Part shown: positions 1-8,348 of the stretch, piece by piece
Layout of the letters: the number at the start of each line of letters is the position of its first letter
Numbering within the stretch: the stretch's first letter is position 1
Origin: Chloroflexota bacterium
Lineage (GTDB): Bacteria; Chloroflexota; Anaerolineae; Anaerolineales; Villigracilaceae
Assembly (NCBI GenBank): GCA_013112685.1
Contig: JABFGC010000002.1
Span: forward strand, 2,552,902 to 2,616,901
Reading direction: 5' to 3'
Length of the DNA: 64,000 nucleotides
Notes under the pieces: model-generated
Seen by the model: only the letters and a program-made list of their open reading frames with translations
Told to the model about the DNA's origin: nothing
Databases searched by the model: none
Position numbers and translations under genes: made by a program

Positions 1-228
1 AACCGCGGCAATGGACGATTTATCCACGCCTTGTGCCCACAATCCCTGGCAGGCTTCGCAGACCGCGCGCCAGAACACTTCGGGGTCCTGTTCGGCGAGA
101 CCCGGCGCGGTGGAGTAATACGGCTCGATGGGGACGCGCTGTTTTGCGAGCAGATTCCCGCGCGGGTCGAACAGCAACGCGCGGACAGATTGGGTGCCGT
201 TGTCTATGGCGAGGATGTTTTCGGGCAT
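1..228 (-). CDS. FGGY-family carbohydrate kinase, N-terminal part (runs off window edge)
   Basis: The reading frame opens with MPENILAIDNGTQSVRALLF and stays open to the window edge, giving 76 residues. The N-terminal motif (acidic residue, then G-T-Q-S) is the phosphate-1 loop of the FGGY/ASKHA sugar kinases (glycerol, xylulose, gluconate). It would phosphorylate a polyol or sugar with ATP in the cytoplasm. It is the last visible gene of a minus-strand group with a glycerol-3-phosphate dehydrogenase and an alkyl-DHAP synthase-like oxidase. Glycerol or a related triol is therefore a reasonable substrate, but the substrate-binding C-terminal half is outside the window. The family call is strong and the substrate is a guess. 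Confidence 0.8.
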   Translation of the reverse strand, partial: MPENILAIDNGTQSVRALLFDPRGNLLAKQRVPIEPYYSTAPGLAEQDPEVFWRAVCEACQGLWAQGVDKSSIAAV

Positions 229-240
229 GAGAGACTCCGT

Positions 241-319
241 TTACCACGAAGTGTCACAAAGGTGCACAAAGGATTTTTCTTTTGTTTTCCTTCGTGACAC
301 TTTGTTCCCTTTGTGGTTG
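241..319. repeat. Palindromic spacer repeat, 'accacgaagtg' family
   Basis: The spacer between the kinase and glpD is an imperfect palindrome. The left arm starts accacgaagtgtcacaaagg and the right arm ends with a sequence close to its reverse complement, finishing ccctttgtggt. Related words built on cacgaag, cacagag and ctctgtgg recur near 44030-44106 and 53578-53640. It could fold into a hairpin in the transcript; no coding potential is seen. Confidence 0.6.
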
Positions 320-325
320 AAAAAA

Positions 326-1910
326 TCAATTTAGTTTGTAAGATCGATTCCACAATATTGTGTAATCGCTAAATTCCTTTTCCCAACGCAGGTCGTCCCA
401 GCCGAGTTCGGGCTGGACGATGGCGCGGATTTGCGGGAGCAAGTCCAACCCGCCATTGGGCGCGAGCAGACCGAGTCTAACACGGCGCAGGAGCAAATCA
501 TCGAGATGGATGACGCCTTCGGCGCGCGAGGCTTGACGGAGTTCCTCCCAAAGATACGGCGTACCGGAAATGAGTTCTTCGCGGCAACCGGAAGCGATCA
601 GCGAAGCGGCTTCCGTCCCATAGCGGGCAAGCAGGCGCAATTGCTGAGCGGGATTCAGGTTTGACTCTCTGAACAGGGATTCGGCTTTGGGTGGGAAGGA
701 ATCCAGCACGGGTGTATTGACATCGAACGCGACGTGACCGAGATATTTTTTAGCCGCTTTGAGCGCATCGCGCGCCATGATGCGGAAGGTGGTCAACTTG
801 CCGCCGCTGACCGTGAGCAGACCGTTCTCGTCCCAGATGGCGTGCTCGCGCGACTCCTTCGACGGGTCGGCTTTGCCGGTGTCCACCACGGGACGCAAGC
901 CCGAAAACGTGGATATGACATCCTTGAAGTCGAATTCCTGCGCGGGGAAGACGGATCGCAGTCCTTCCATCAAATATTCCGCTTCGGAGGAACTGATGGA
1001 CGGGTCGGTTTGGATGTTCGATTTATGATCCACATCCGTTGTGCCGAAGAGGATTGCGCCTTCCCACGGAATTGCCATCACAGGTCGCCCATCGCGCGGA
1101 TGCAGGAACGAAACCGCGCGCGTGATGGGCAGTCGGCTGAACGGCAAGCACCAGATGACTTCCGCGCAAGGGACGCATACGCGGCTTCTGCTGAATGTTT
1201 CCGCGCAACTCATCCGCCCATGCGCCGGTGGCGTTGATGACCACCTTCGCACGGACTTCCGCCTGGCATTCGGTCTCGCCGGATGTGTCGCGCAAGACCA
1301 CGCCGCAGACCTGTCCACTTTGAGTTTTCAACAATGAATCTACGCGGGCGTAATTCAACGCGCACCCGCCATCCGAAACTGATTCTCTCAACAACCGTAA
1401 CACAAGCCGGGCGTCGTCGGTGTTGGCGTCGAAGTAACGGTAGCCGCCGCGCAAGATGGGTATGGTCAACAGCGGGCACAACTCGCGAGTGTCGTCCAGG
1501 TCATACGAGCGGTGAGTCCATTGTCCCGCCATGATGTCGTAGAGCGTCAGCCCCGCGCCGAAGACCCAGCCCGGAATTTTGTCGCCCTGCAGGCAGGCAT
1601 ACAAAAAGCCGAGCCTGTTGACGAGTCCGCGCCCCTGCTTCAAAAGATATTCGCGCTCGCGCACCGATTCCAACGTGACCATGAATTGCGCATTTTTCAA
1701 GTAGCGCAATCCGCCGTGCACCAGCTTCGACGAACGGCTGGACGTGCCCGACGCGAAATCGTCCGCTTCGACGAGCAGGGCACGCAGTTTCGCGTGCGCC
1801 GCCTGACGTAAAATTCCCGCGCCCGTGATGCCCCCGCCAATGATGATCAAGTCCCGGGGCTGGTTCAGTTCAGCCCAAACGTTGTCGCGCCAACCGCGAG
1901 ACCATTGCAT
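326..1910 (-). CDS. glpD: FAD-dependent glycerol-3-phosphate dehydrogenase (frame break near 1147)
   Basis: Oxidises sn-glycerol-3-phosphate to dihydroxyacetone phosphate and passes electrons to quinone at the membrane. The N-terminus has the FAD Rossmann motif (LIIIGGGITGAGIL, about residues 20-33) followed by the conserved TSSRSSKLVHGGLRYL segment. The C-terminal part carries WDENGLLTVSGGKLTTFR, the typical GlpD/GlpA region, then the DAO C-terminal domain. The start at 1910 is preferred because GGAAGAGAG lies about 5 bases upstream; a longer start at 1925 would run into the palindromic repeat. One single-base shift near 1147 separates two frames that together give a normal-length enzyme of about 525 residues, so this is probably a sequence error. 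It sits between the FGGY kinase and the alkyl-DHAP synthase-like gene on the same strand. Confidence 0.9.
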
Positions 1911-1924
1911 AATTTCTCTCTTCC

Positions 1925-2046
1925 ATGTCATTGCGAGGGTGCTCTTCCCGACGAAGCAATCTCCATGTAATTAGGGGATTGCTTTGCTCAGGTCTCGATA
2001 CGTGGCGCGAAGCGCGCCACTACTCGACCATCGCTCGTAATGACAT
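1925..2046. repeat. MITE-like palindrome (GTCATTGCGAG family) with a nested second repeat
   Basis: The element starts atgtcattgcgag and ends ctcgtaatgacat, with inner words acgaagcaatctcc and ggggattgcttt. This is the common bacterial palindrome built on GTCATTGCGAG...AAGCAATCTC...GAGATTGCTT...CTCGCAATGAC. Nested inside, at about 1991-2029, is a second palindromic repeat beginning ggtctcgatacg and ending ctactcgacc. Further copies of the outer element are at 25471-25554 and, inside a gene, at 42812-42903. Confidence 0.75.
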
Positions 2047-2048
2047 AC

Positions 2049-3636
2049 TCAAACCAACTTTCCCGGATTCATCATCCCATCGGGGTCAAAAGACTGGATG
2101 ACCGCACGCATCGCATCCATGCCGAGCGCGCCTTTCTCAGCGGGGAGATAGGGCGCGTGATCCATGCCGACGCCGTGCTGGTGCGAGATCGTCCCGCCAT
2201 ATTTTTGAATCACCTGACTCGCCGCGTGCTTCATATCATGCCAGCGCGCCAATAACTCGTCAGGGTCAGCCGTCCGCCGGAAAAGATAGGTGGTGTAAAT
2301 GCTCGCGCCGTCGCGATACACGTGCGAAAGATGCGAGAACGCCATCACGTTTTCATTGTGCTTCGACATTGCATCCACGATGGATTGCGGGATCGCCTGC
2401 GACGCCTCCCGCACCTGCGACCACGGCAGCGCGGTTTCGAGTGTGTCAATTGCCACGCCTTTTTCCCACAGCGTGTTTCGCAGATACGGCGAAAGGAAGC
2501 GGCTCTTCTCCCACGTGTGACCGACAATCGTCCCAACCACAAGCCCGCCATGCTTACGACAAACCGGCTGCCGCATCGCGCCGCGTCCGCCCGAACAGTT
2601 GGCGCGAACCCGTCACACCGAAGATCAGCAGACAGCGCGTATCGCCGTAGCCAACCATCCGCAAGCCGCGATCCGCCATGCCCACCCAACTCTTGCCCGA
2701 AAGGATGAGCGTCGTTTCGGTTTCCAACGGATTACTCAGCCTCAGCATCGAAACCGGCAATTCGCTCTGGACGATTTCCCGCACCGCGTCGGATCCCTGC
2801 TCCCAGGAGGGGAAGAAGACCCCGAAGAATGACTCCGCCTCCGGCAAACGCCTCACGCGGACTTTGGCTTGAGTCACGACCCCAAGCCTTCCCTCCGACC
2901 CCAGCACCATCTCGCGGATGTCCATCCCCGCCGCGGAAGCAGGGACGGGCTTGATCTCCAACCGTCCGCGCGGGGTTTCAAGCCGACCGCCCGCGAAGAG
3001 TGACTCGATCTTGCCATAACGGTACGATTGCTGTCCGCTGGAGCGCGTGACGATCCAGCCGCCGAGCGTAGAATATTCAAATGACTGTGGGAAATGCCCG
3101 AGAGTATATCCGCGTGATTTGAGTTGTTCCTCCAGTTGCGGACCGGCTACTCCCGCTTGAAAGGTTGCCAACCGACTCGTCTCATCAAGGTCGAGCAGAC
3201 GTGTCATTTTTTCGAGCGAGAGACTCAGCACAGGCTTGTCATTGGGACAGGGCGTGATGTGACCGACCACACTCGTCCCGCCGCCGTAGGGGATGACGCG
3301 TGCGCCTGCTTCTTTTGCATACTTCAACAAGCTGCGCACGTCCTCATCTGTTTCGGGGAATGCCACACCATCGGGGAAGGACTTCACCCGCCCATAACGC
3401 AAGCCCACCCAATCGCGCATAGACTGTCCGCGCGCGTGCATGAGCCGCTCCTCGGCGGAGGTGTCCACCAGCGGGTGCGCGGGGAGGCGGGATTCGCTCA
3501 CAGCGGAGAGGACGGTCTCTTTTGTGCAATCAGGTATCGGGTCCAGCGAACCGAGGCGCTTTGTCAAATAGTCCAGAGCAGAGGACGGCACGGGATAATC
3601 CGTGTTCACGTTTCCCCACCCATTCCAGCGTTTCAT
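2049..3636 (-). CDS. FAD-binding oxidase of the alkyldihydroxyacetonephosphate synthase family (frame break near 2570)
   Basis: The family member AGPS swaps the acyl chain of acyl-DHAP for a fatty alcohol, making the ether bond of ether lipids. The N-terminal half has the FAD-binding PCMH motif VIPYGGGTSVVGH, then RSSGQQSYRYGKIESL and GSEGRLGVVTQAKVRVR, which correspond to RASGMKKNIYGNIEDL and GSEGTLGVITE of AGPS. The C-terminal half has the active-site segment ISHQHGVGMDHAPYLP and ends in FDPDGMMNPGKLV. The start at 3636 has AAGGAG 6 bases upstream. Two frames join near 2570 and rebuild about 530 residues, so an indel error is likely. Bacterial members are often annotated only as FAD-binding oxidoreductases and their substrates are mostly unproven. 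Placement between fadR and glpD supports a glycerolipid role. Confidence 0.78.
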
Positions 3637-3648
3637 AAGTTCTCCTTT

Positions 3649-3681
3649 GTAGCGCAAGCGCAAGATGGCATCTTGCGCTAC
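3649..3681. repeat. Palindrome between fadR and the AGPS-like gene
   Basis: gtagcgcaag and cttgcgctac are perfect 10-base arms. The inner part again contains caagatg/catcttg. The fadR stop codon lies in the right arm, so the hairpin would form in the intercistronic mRNA 12 bases before the next start. There is no U-run, so it is not a standard terminator. Similar gcaagat...atcttgc words recur at 14866-14989. Confidence 0.6.
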
Positions 3682-4366
3682 TGTGATTTTTTCCACAGCG
3701 CGAGGCTTTCGTTCATCACGTCGCGCGTCAGGGACTCGGCTTTGAGGTGGGCGCGTTTCTTCGCACAATCCAATAATTCGGCGTAGTAGGCGCGCGAGCG
3801 GTTACGGTTTTCAGCCGGGATAAAATAATGCTCGCCCATGACTTGATACAAGTTTTGGAAACTGTTGAGCAGCAACCGAAAGATTGGATTCGCCGCGCGC
3901 AAAGTGAGGAAATGATGCAGTTCCCAATCGGCGCGGGCAAACGCGGCGGGAGCATCTTCGGTGTTTTCGAGTTTCGTAAGAAGCGCTGCGATTTCCGTGG
4001 AAGCCGTCTCCATCGCCTGGCGCGTGTAGGCGGGCGCAAGCAAAACACGGATTTCGAGCAAGTGCGCCACAAAATCGGGCGTCTGCTGCGAGGGGATTTG
4101 CGCCAGCATCGAGAGCACGCCCATCGTCCCCTCCTGCCAGTAATCGCGGACGCGCGTCGGTTTGCCGTGCTGGATGTCGAGCCAGCCGTCGCGGGCGAGA
4201 CGCTGCAAGGCTCGCGCAGGGTGGGGCGGGTGACTCCGATTTGCTCGGCAAGGTCGCGTTCGCCCGGCAATGTGCTATTGACAGCAAAACGCCCGCCTAG
4301 GATCGCATCGAGCAGTCTCTGCTCGGCGATCCCGGCGGGCTTTTGGATGGGCTTCCATTTGTTCAT
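3678..4366 (-). CDS. fadR: FadR, GntR-family fatty acid metabolism regulator (frame break near 4207)
   Basis: Acyl-CoA-responsive DNA-binding repressor/activator. The winged-helix N-terminus reads LPGERDLAEQIGVTRPTLRE and then LARDGWLDIQHGKPTRV, nearly identical to the enterobacterial FadR DNA-reading segments, including the R, TR..R and HGK positions that contact the operator. The C-terminal domain (about residues 80-228) follows FadR_C, with ANPIFRLLLNSFQNLY and GEHYFIPAENRNRSRAYY. Its length of about 229 residues is slightly shorter than E. coli FadR (239). The start at 4366 has AGGAG 5 bases upstream. Two frames join at position about 4207, where restoring one G in the PTLRE-[A]LQRLAR region gives the expected sequence. 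It heads the AGPS/glpD/kinase group and has a matching operator in its own promoter. FadR is best known from gammaproteobacteria, so its presence here is unusual. Confidence 0.9.
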
Positions 4367-4375
4367 GGCGCTCCT

Positions 4376-4392
4376 AGCTGGTCAGACCACTT
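4376..4392 (-). promoter_or_regulatory. Predicted FadR operator
   Basis: On the minus strand the 17 bases read AAGTGGTCTGACCAGCT, matching the known FadR site form (A.CTGGTCNGACC...T), with a central GGTCnGACC palindrome. It lies between the fadR -10 element and its ribosome binding site, at about +3 to +19 of the predicted transcript. Bound FadR would therefore block its own promoter. A half-site-like AACTGG lies just upstream at 4394-4399. Confidence 0.8.
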
Positions 4393-4401
4393 ACCAGTTA
4401 G

Positions 4402-4430
4402 AGTATACGCCTTTTCCCTTCGGAAGTCAA
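4402..4430 (-). promoter_or_regulatory. Sigma-70-type promoter of fadR
   Basis: On the minus strand TTGACT (4430-4425) is followed by exactly 17 bases and TATACT (4407-4402). The predicted start of transcription is about 4395, immediately before the FadR operator. Confidence 0.8.
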
Positions 4431-4443
4431 TCGGCTGTCCCAT

Positions 4444-4471
4444 AAAAAACTCCCGCCGTCGCAGGCGGGAG
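4444..4471 (-). terminator. Intrinsic terminator of the histidine kinase gene
   Basis: On the minus strand CTCCCGCC, loop TGCGAC, GGCGGGAG and then a run of six T. It follows 16 bases after the corrected stop codon of the histidine kinase and separates it from the fadR promoter. Confidence 0.85.
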
Positions 4472-4487
4472 CGCGGATGCAAGAGGT

Positions 4488-5745
4488 CTATTCGGTAAAC
4501 GGCGATACCGGCGGCGGAGGTTCGGGGAGGCGCACGGGTAATAAAAACGAAAAGATCTTTGCCCTTCCCTTCCCTGCTCTCCGCCCAGATGCGCCCGCCG
4601 TGCATTTCCACCATCACCTTCGCCACGGAGAGACCCAATCCCATGCCGCCGTGTTTGCGGGTCAGGTGGGATTCGACCTGGTAGAAGCGGTCGAACACGC
4701 GCGGCAGGTCGGACGCCGGGATGCCGATGCCGTTATCCTTCACGCTGACCTTGACGTAATCCGGGTGCTGTTCGCCGCGCACCGATACCTGACCGCCGCT
4801 GTTGGTGAACGTGATCGCGTTTTTCAACAGATTGCTCAACACAATGGCGATCTTGCCGCCGTCAATATCCACCCACAGGTCCTGCCCCGGCTCGGTCTCA
4901 TTTTTGAGTGCGATGCCTTTCTTCTGCGCCATGTCGCCAAACGAGGCGGAAACGTCTTCGATGATGCGCGCGATGGACACCTTGCGCGGCCGGATGAGCG
5001 CCCCCCCGGTTTGGTAATTGTCCACGCTGGTCAGGTTTTCGATGATCTCCTTGAGCCGCGACGCGTTGCGGATGATCGCATCCACCTGTTCGGTGTATTC
5101 ACCGTCGAGCAATTCCTTCAAAAAGGTGGCATGACCGAGGATCAACCCCAGCGGCGTGCGGAGTTCGTGCGAAGTGATGGCGATGAATTCGTTCTTCAAG
5201 CGGTCGAGTTCGCGCGCCTCGTCCTGCGACGTTTGAATGTTCCTCTCCAGCAGGTCGTTTTGCAGGACGCTGGCGGCGATTGCCGCCAGGGTCTCGAGGA
5301 TGCGGATGTCTTCGCCGCTATAATTATTCTTCTTGTTGAAAACCTCGAAGGCGCCCACCGGCTTGCCATGGACGATGAGCGGCACAGCCAGAATGGAATG
5401 TGTGGTAAAGCCTGTGATCTCGTCAATCTTCTTGTAGTGACGCTTGTCCTTCGAGACATCATCAATTGCCAGGGGCTGAACCTTCAGGAAGACCCAACCG
5501 GCGACGCTCCCATCCAAAGGCACGCGGGCGGATTGGATCGCATCACGATGGAACCAGGGGACCGACTTGAAATTAAATTCCTGCGTCACCTCGTCGTATT
5601 CCAGGAGCGAGGCGCTTTCGCTCTCCGTCAGCTCGGCGGCGGCGGAGAGAAGCGTCTGAAGGTAGGTCTCTGTATCCACCTGGGAACCGAGACCGCGGGT
5701 CACTTCGAGAAGGCGGGCAAGGAGTTTCGTTTGATCTTCAGCCAT
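4488..5745 (-). CDS. Soluble GAF-domain sensor histidine kinase (frame break near 4560)
   Basis: An N-terminal GAF domain (about residues 20-165) is followed by a short coiled coil and a HisKA/HATPase kinase. The H-box is ITSHELRTPLGLILG (about residues 190-204), the N-box SNLLKNAITF, G1 DNGIGIP, F DRFYQ and G2 HGGMGLGLSVAK. No transmembrane segment is seen, so it senses a cytoplasmic signal. No receiver gene is adjacent, so its partner is unknown. As read, the frame runs on through the terminator into the fadR promoter. Removing one A near 4560 gives a proper end (IFSFLLPVRLPEPPPPVSPFTE and stop at 4488) just before the terminator, so the long C-terminal tail is an artefact. A TATAAT element at 5767-5762 fits as its promoter -10. 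Confidence 0.88.
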
Positions 5746-5843
5746 TTTTACCTACAGTAAGATTATACTTCACGGGTCTATCTGATATGCTGACCGGAGC
5801 AAAGACAACAAGGAAACTGCAATCAAACTCAAGGAGAAATTTC

Positions 5844-6932
5844 ATGGCAAACAAGAAAAAAGTGCGAGTTGCGATCATTGGCGTGGGCAACTGCGCCTCC
5901 TCTCTCGTGCAGGGGGTCCAGTTTTACAAAAATGCAAAGAACGACGACGTCATTCCCGGCATCATGCACCCCCAACTGGGCGAGTATCACATCCGCGACA
6001 TCGAGTTCACGCTGGGAATTGACATCAACGCCGCAAAAGTCGGCAAAGACCTTTCGGAAGCCATCTTCGCCGAACCCAACAATACCTACAAATTCACGGA
6101 TGTCCCCCGCCTCAACGCCCCCGTCGTGCGCGGCATGACCCATGACGGTTTGGGCAAATACCTGGGGCAGGTCATCCAGAAAGCACCCGGCCCCACCGCC
6201 GATATTGTCCGCCTCTTGCGCGAAACCAGGACCGATGTGGTCATCAGTTTCCTGCCTGTCGGCTCGGAGATGGCAACCAAGTGGTACGTGGAGCAAATCA
6301 TCGAAGCGGGCTGCGCCTTCGTCAACGGCATCCCGGTGTTCATCGCCTCTTCCGAATATTGGGGCAAGCGCTTTGAAGATGCCGGCCTGCCCATCCTCGG
6401 CGACGACATCAAAAGTCAGGTCGGGGCAACGATCGTCCACCGCGTGCTGACCAGCCTGTTCGTAGACCGAGGCGTCAAAATTGACCGCACCTACCAGCTC
6501 AACTTTGGCGGCAACACCGACTTTCTCAACATGCTCGAGCGTGAACGTCTCGAAAGCAAAAAAATCTCCAAGACCAACGCCGTCACCAGCATGATTCCCT
6601 ACGAACTCGACCCCGACAACGTGCACGTCGGTCCGAGCGACCATGTGCCGTGGCTGACCGACCGTAAGTGGTGCTACATCCGCATGGAAGGCACGACCTT
6701 CGGCGAAGTGCCGCTCAACCTCGAACTCAAACTCGAAGTGTGGGACAGCCCCAACTCCGCCGGCGTGATGATTGACGCGGTGCGCTGCGCCAAGATCGCA
6801 CTCGACCGCGAACTCGCCGGTCCCATCATCGGTCCGTCGTCCTACTTCTTCAAGACTCCGCCCAAACAATTCCGCGATGACGTTGCGCGGCAAAAAGTGG
6901 AGGATTTTGTTTCGGGGAAGAGCGATGAGTAA
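5844..6932 (+). CDS. ino1: Inositol-3-phosphate synthase
   Basis: NAD-dependent cyclisation of glucose-6-phosphate to 1D-myo-inositol-3-phosphate, the first step to inositol lipids and inositol-derived thiols or solutes. The protein has 362 residues, typical of the actinobacterial/archaeal type. The N-terminus KKVRVAIIGVGNCASSLVQG is the NAD-binding loop. LNFGGNTDFLNMLERERLESK and SPNSAGVMIDAVRCAK are family signatures around the active site. The start at 5844 has AAGGAGAAATTTC upstream. It stands alone, divergent from the histidine kinase, and is followed by a structured inverted repeat and a terminator. Confidence 0.95.
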   Translation: MANKKKVRVAIIGVGNCASSLVQGVQFYKNAKNDDVIPGIMHPQLGEYHIRDIEFTLGIDINAAKVGKDLSEAIFAEPNNTYKFTDVPRLNAPVVRGMTHDGLGKYLGQVIQKAPGPTADIVRLLRETRTDVVISFLPVGSEMATKWYVEQIIEAGCAFVNGIPVFIASSEYWGKRFEDAGLPILGDDIKSQVGATIVHRVLTSLFVDRGVKIDRTYQLNFGGNTDFLNMLERERLESKKISKTNAVTSMIPYELDPDNVHVGPSDHVPWLTDRKWCYIRMEGTTFGEVPLNLELKLEVWDSPNSAGVMIDAVRCAKIALDRELAGPIIGPSSYFFKTPPKQFRDDVARQKVEDFVSGKSDE

Positions 6933-6959
6933 ATCAGAGATTGGAGATTAGAGGATGAG

Positions 6960-7099
6960 GTGCACGCAAAGGTTGTCAGCGGCACGCTCCAGCCGCCGCC
7001 GTTCGGCGCGCGAAGACGCAGTCCCCGGCGGCGTTTTGCGGGGGATCCTGCGCCGAGGACGGCGCAGGGAGCAAACTGCCTGACATGTTTTGCGTGCAC
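6960..7099. repeat. Large inverted repeat downstream of ino1
   Basis: gtgcacgcaaa (6960-6970) pairs perfectly with tttgcgtgcac (7089-7099), and tgtcag (6974-6979) with ctgaca (7080-7085), separated by a 3x3 internal loop. The interior is GC-rich with further hairpins such as gcgccgaggacggcgc. The 140-base unit has no convincing reading frame. A related GC hairpin with the word gctccagccgccg (reverse complement) occurs at 27905-27945. It may be a 3'-UTR structure, a small RNA or a short mobile repeat. Confidence 0.6.
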
Positions 7100-7103
7100 A
7101 CAG

Positions 7104-7137
7104 AGGATGCCTGTTGCTTGCGGGCATCCTTTTTTTT
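7104..7137 (+). terminator. Intrinsic terminator after ino1
   Basis: ggatgcc, loop tgttgcttgc, gggcatcc, then a run of T. It lies immediately after the large inverted repeat. Confidence 0.8.
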
Positions 7138-7154
7138 CGATTAGAATTCTACAA

Positions 7155-8338
7155 ATGAAACGTAATCACCAATCGCCAATCACCAATTATGGGAAGTTCC
7201 GCCTCATGCTGACCCTCGAAGCTGTTGACGGCGCTTCTGGCTTCGTGCCAACCCTCAGCAGGGACTTCCGACCCAAACGTCGCATTGACCGCCGCCTTCG
7301 GAACCGCCCTTGCAGAGTCCAGTCAGCCCACCGCAACCTCCGCCCCGGTGGATACGCCGATTCCCACCGCCACCGTCCCGCGCACGCCGCCCGCATTGCC
7401 CGGCATTTTCCAAACCCCGCTGCTGAAGCCTGAAGACCTGCCGCGCACGTATGTAACGGACTCGTGTCAATACTTGAAAAACAAATGGGACCCGAACAAA
7501 TCCGCGCCGGGGACGGTGGTCATGGTCATCATGTATCACGGCATCAACAAAGGCGAAGCCAGCGGCAACGACGTGACCGTGGGCGAGCACAAAAAAATCA
7601 TGGACAGCCTGTACGAGGCGGGCTTCCAAGCCATTACCATGCAGCAAATGGCGGACTTCATGTACGACAACACGAAAATTCCGCCGCGCTCCGTACTGTT
7701 GATCGTGGACGACCGCCACTTTGCGGAATATTTCAACGACCACTTCCGTCCCTACCATGAACAGTGGGGCTGGTCCGTGATCAATGCGTACATCGGTGTG
7801 GATGAAAGAACAGACCTTTGGGCGGAGAACGCCGCTCTTTCCGCGGAAGGCTGGGTGGATTATCAATCGCATGGTTATCTTCACAACACGCCCATCAGCG
7901 AAGGCTCCACCGACGAGTTCATCACCAGCGAGATGAGCGGCGCGATCACGTCCATTCAGAAATACATGAACAAGACGCCCATCGCCTACATCTGGCCCGG
8001 CGGCGGGTTTTCCAAACGCGCCGCGGAGATCGGCGTGGAACTCGGCTACAAACTCGGGTTCACCGTCAACCCGCGCGGGACCGGTGATGTACAACTGGGT
8101 TCCGCAGGCGGATGCGGTCAATGACTCCAACCCGTATGCCATTCCCGAAACCCCGGCGGGAAATCCGCTCATGACCCTGCCCCGCTATTGGAGCCCGGAT
8201 GCGCGTGCAAACATTGACACCGTCCGCGCCATTGGTGAGGAAGCCGCGCAATACGCCCAGCAGAACAAAGCCGTCGAACTCGAATATTACGACATCGTCT
8301 GCGCGCCCACCTACGGACCGCTGCCGGTCAATCCATAA
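7155..8338 (+). CDS. Polysaccharide deacetylase-like lipoprotein (frame breaks near 7215 and 8088)
   Basis: The protein resembles NodB-type deacetylases that remove acetyl groups from glycans outside the cell. It has a signal peptide ending in the lipobox-like LLASC, a Thr/Pro linker, then the catalytic-like segments LLIVDDRH (TFDDG position) and YQSHGYLH (metal-binding HxxxH kept). The C-terminal part is YNWVPQADA...YGPLPVNP. Near 8088 one extra G breaks the frame where the paralogue at 9809 reads straight through. The N-terminus is also broken: an ATG at 7155 in another frame encodes MKRNHQSPITNYGKFRLML, partly made of a spacer-repeat word, and joins the lipobox after a shift near 7215. The gene lies next to a multipass membrane protein and its own paralogue. 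Confidence 0.7.
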
Positions 8339-8348
8339 AACCTGGGAC

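Noticed and set aside
1925..2046. Small gene between glpD and the AGPS-like gene
   Set aside because: All short frames here fall in the MITE-like palindrome and lack ribosome binding sites.
4363..4487. C-terminal extension of the histidine kinase through the terminator
   Set aside because: The tail has no domain, overlaps the fadR promoter and operator, and a one-base fix gives a normal stop just before the terminator.
4477..5760. 427-residue plus-strand frame
   Set aside because: Antisense of the histidine kinase; it crosses the kinase terminator and shows no domain.
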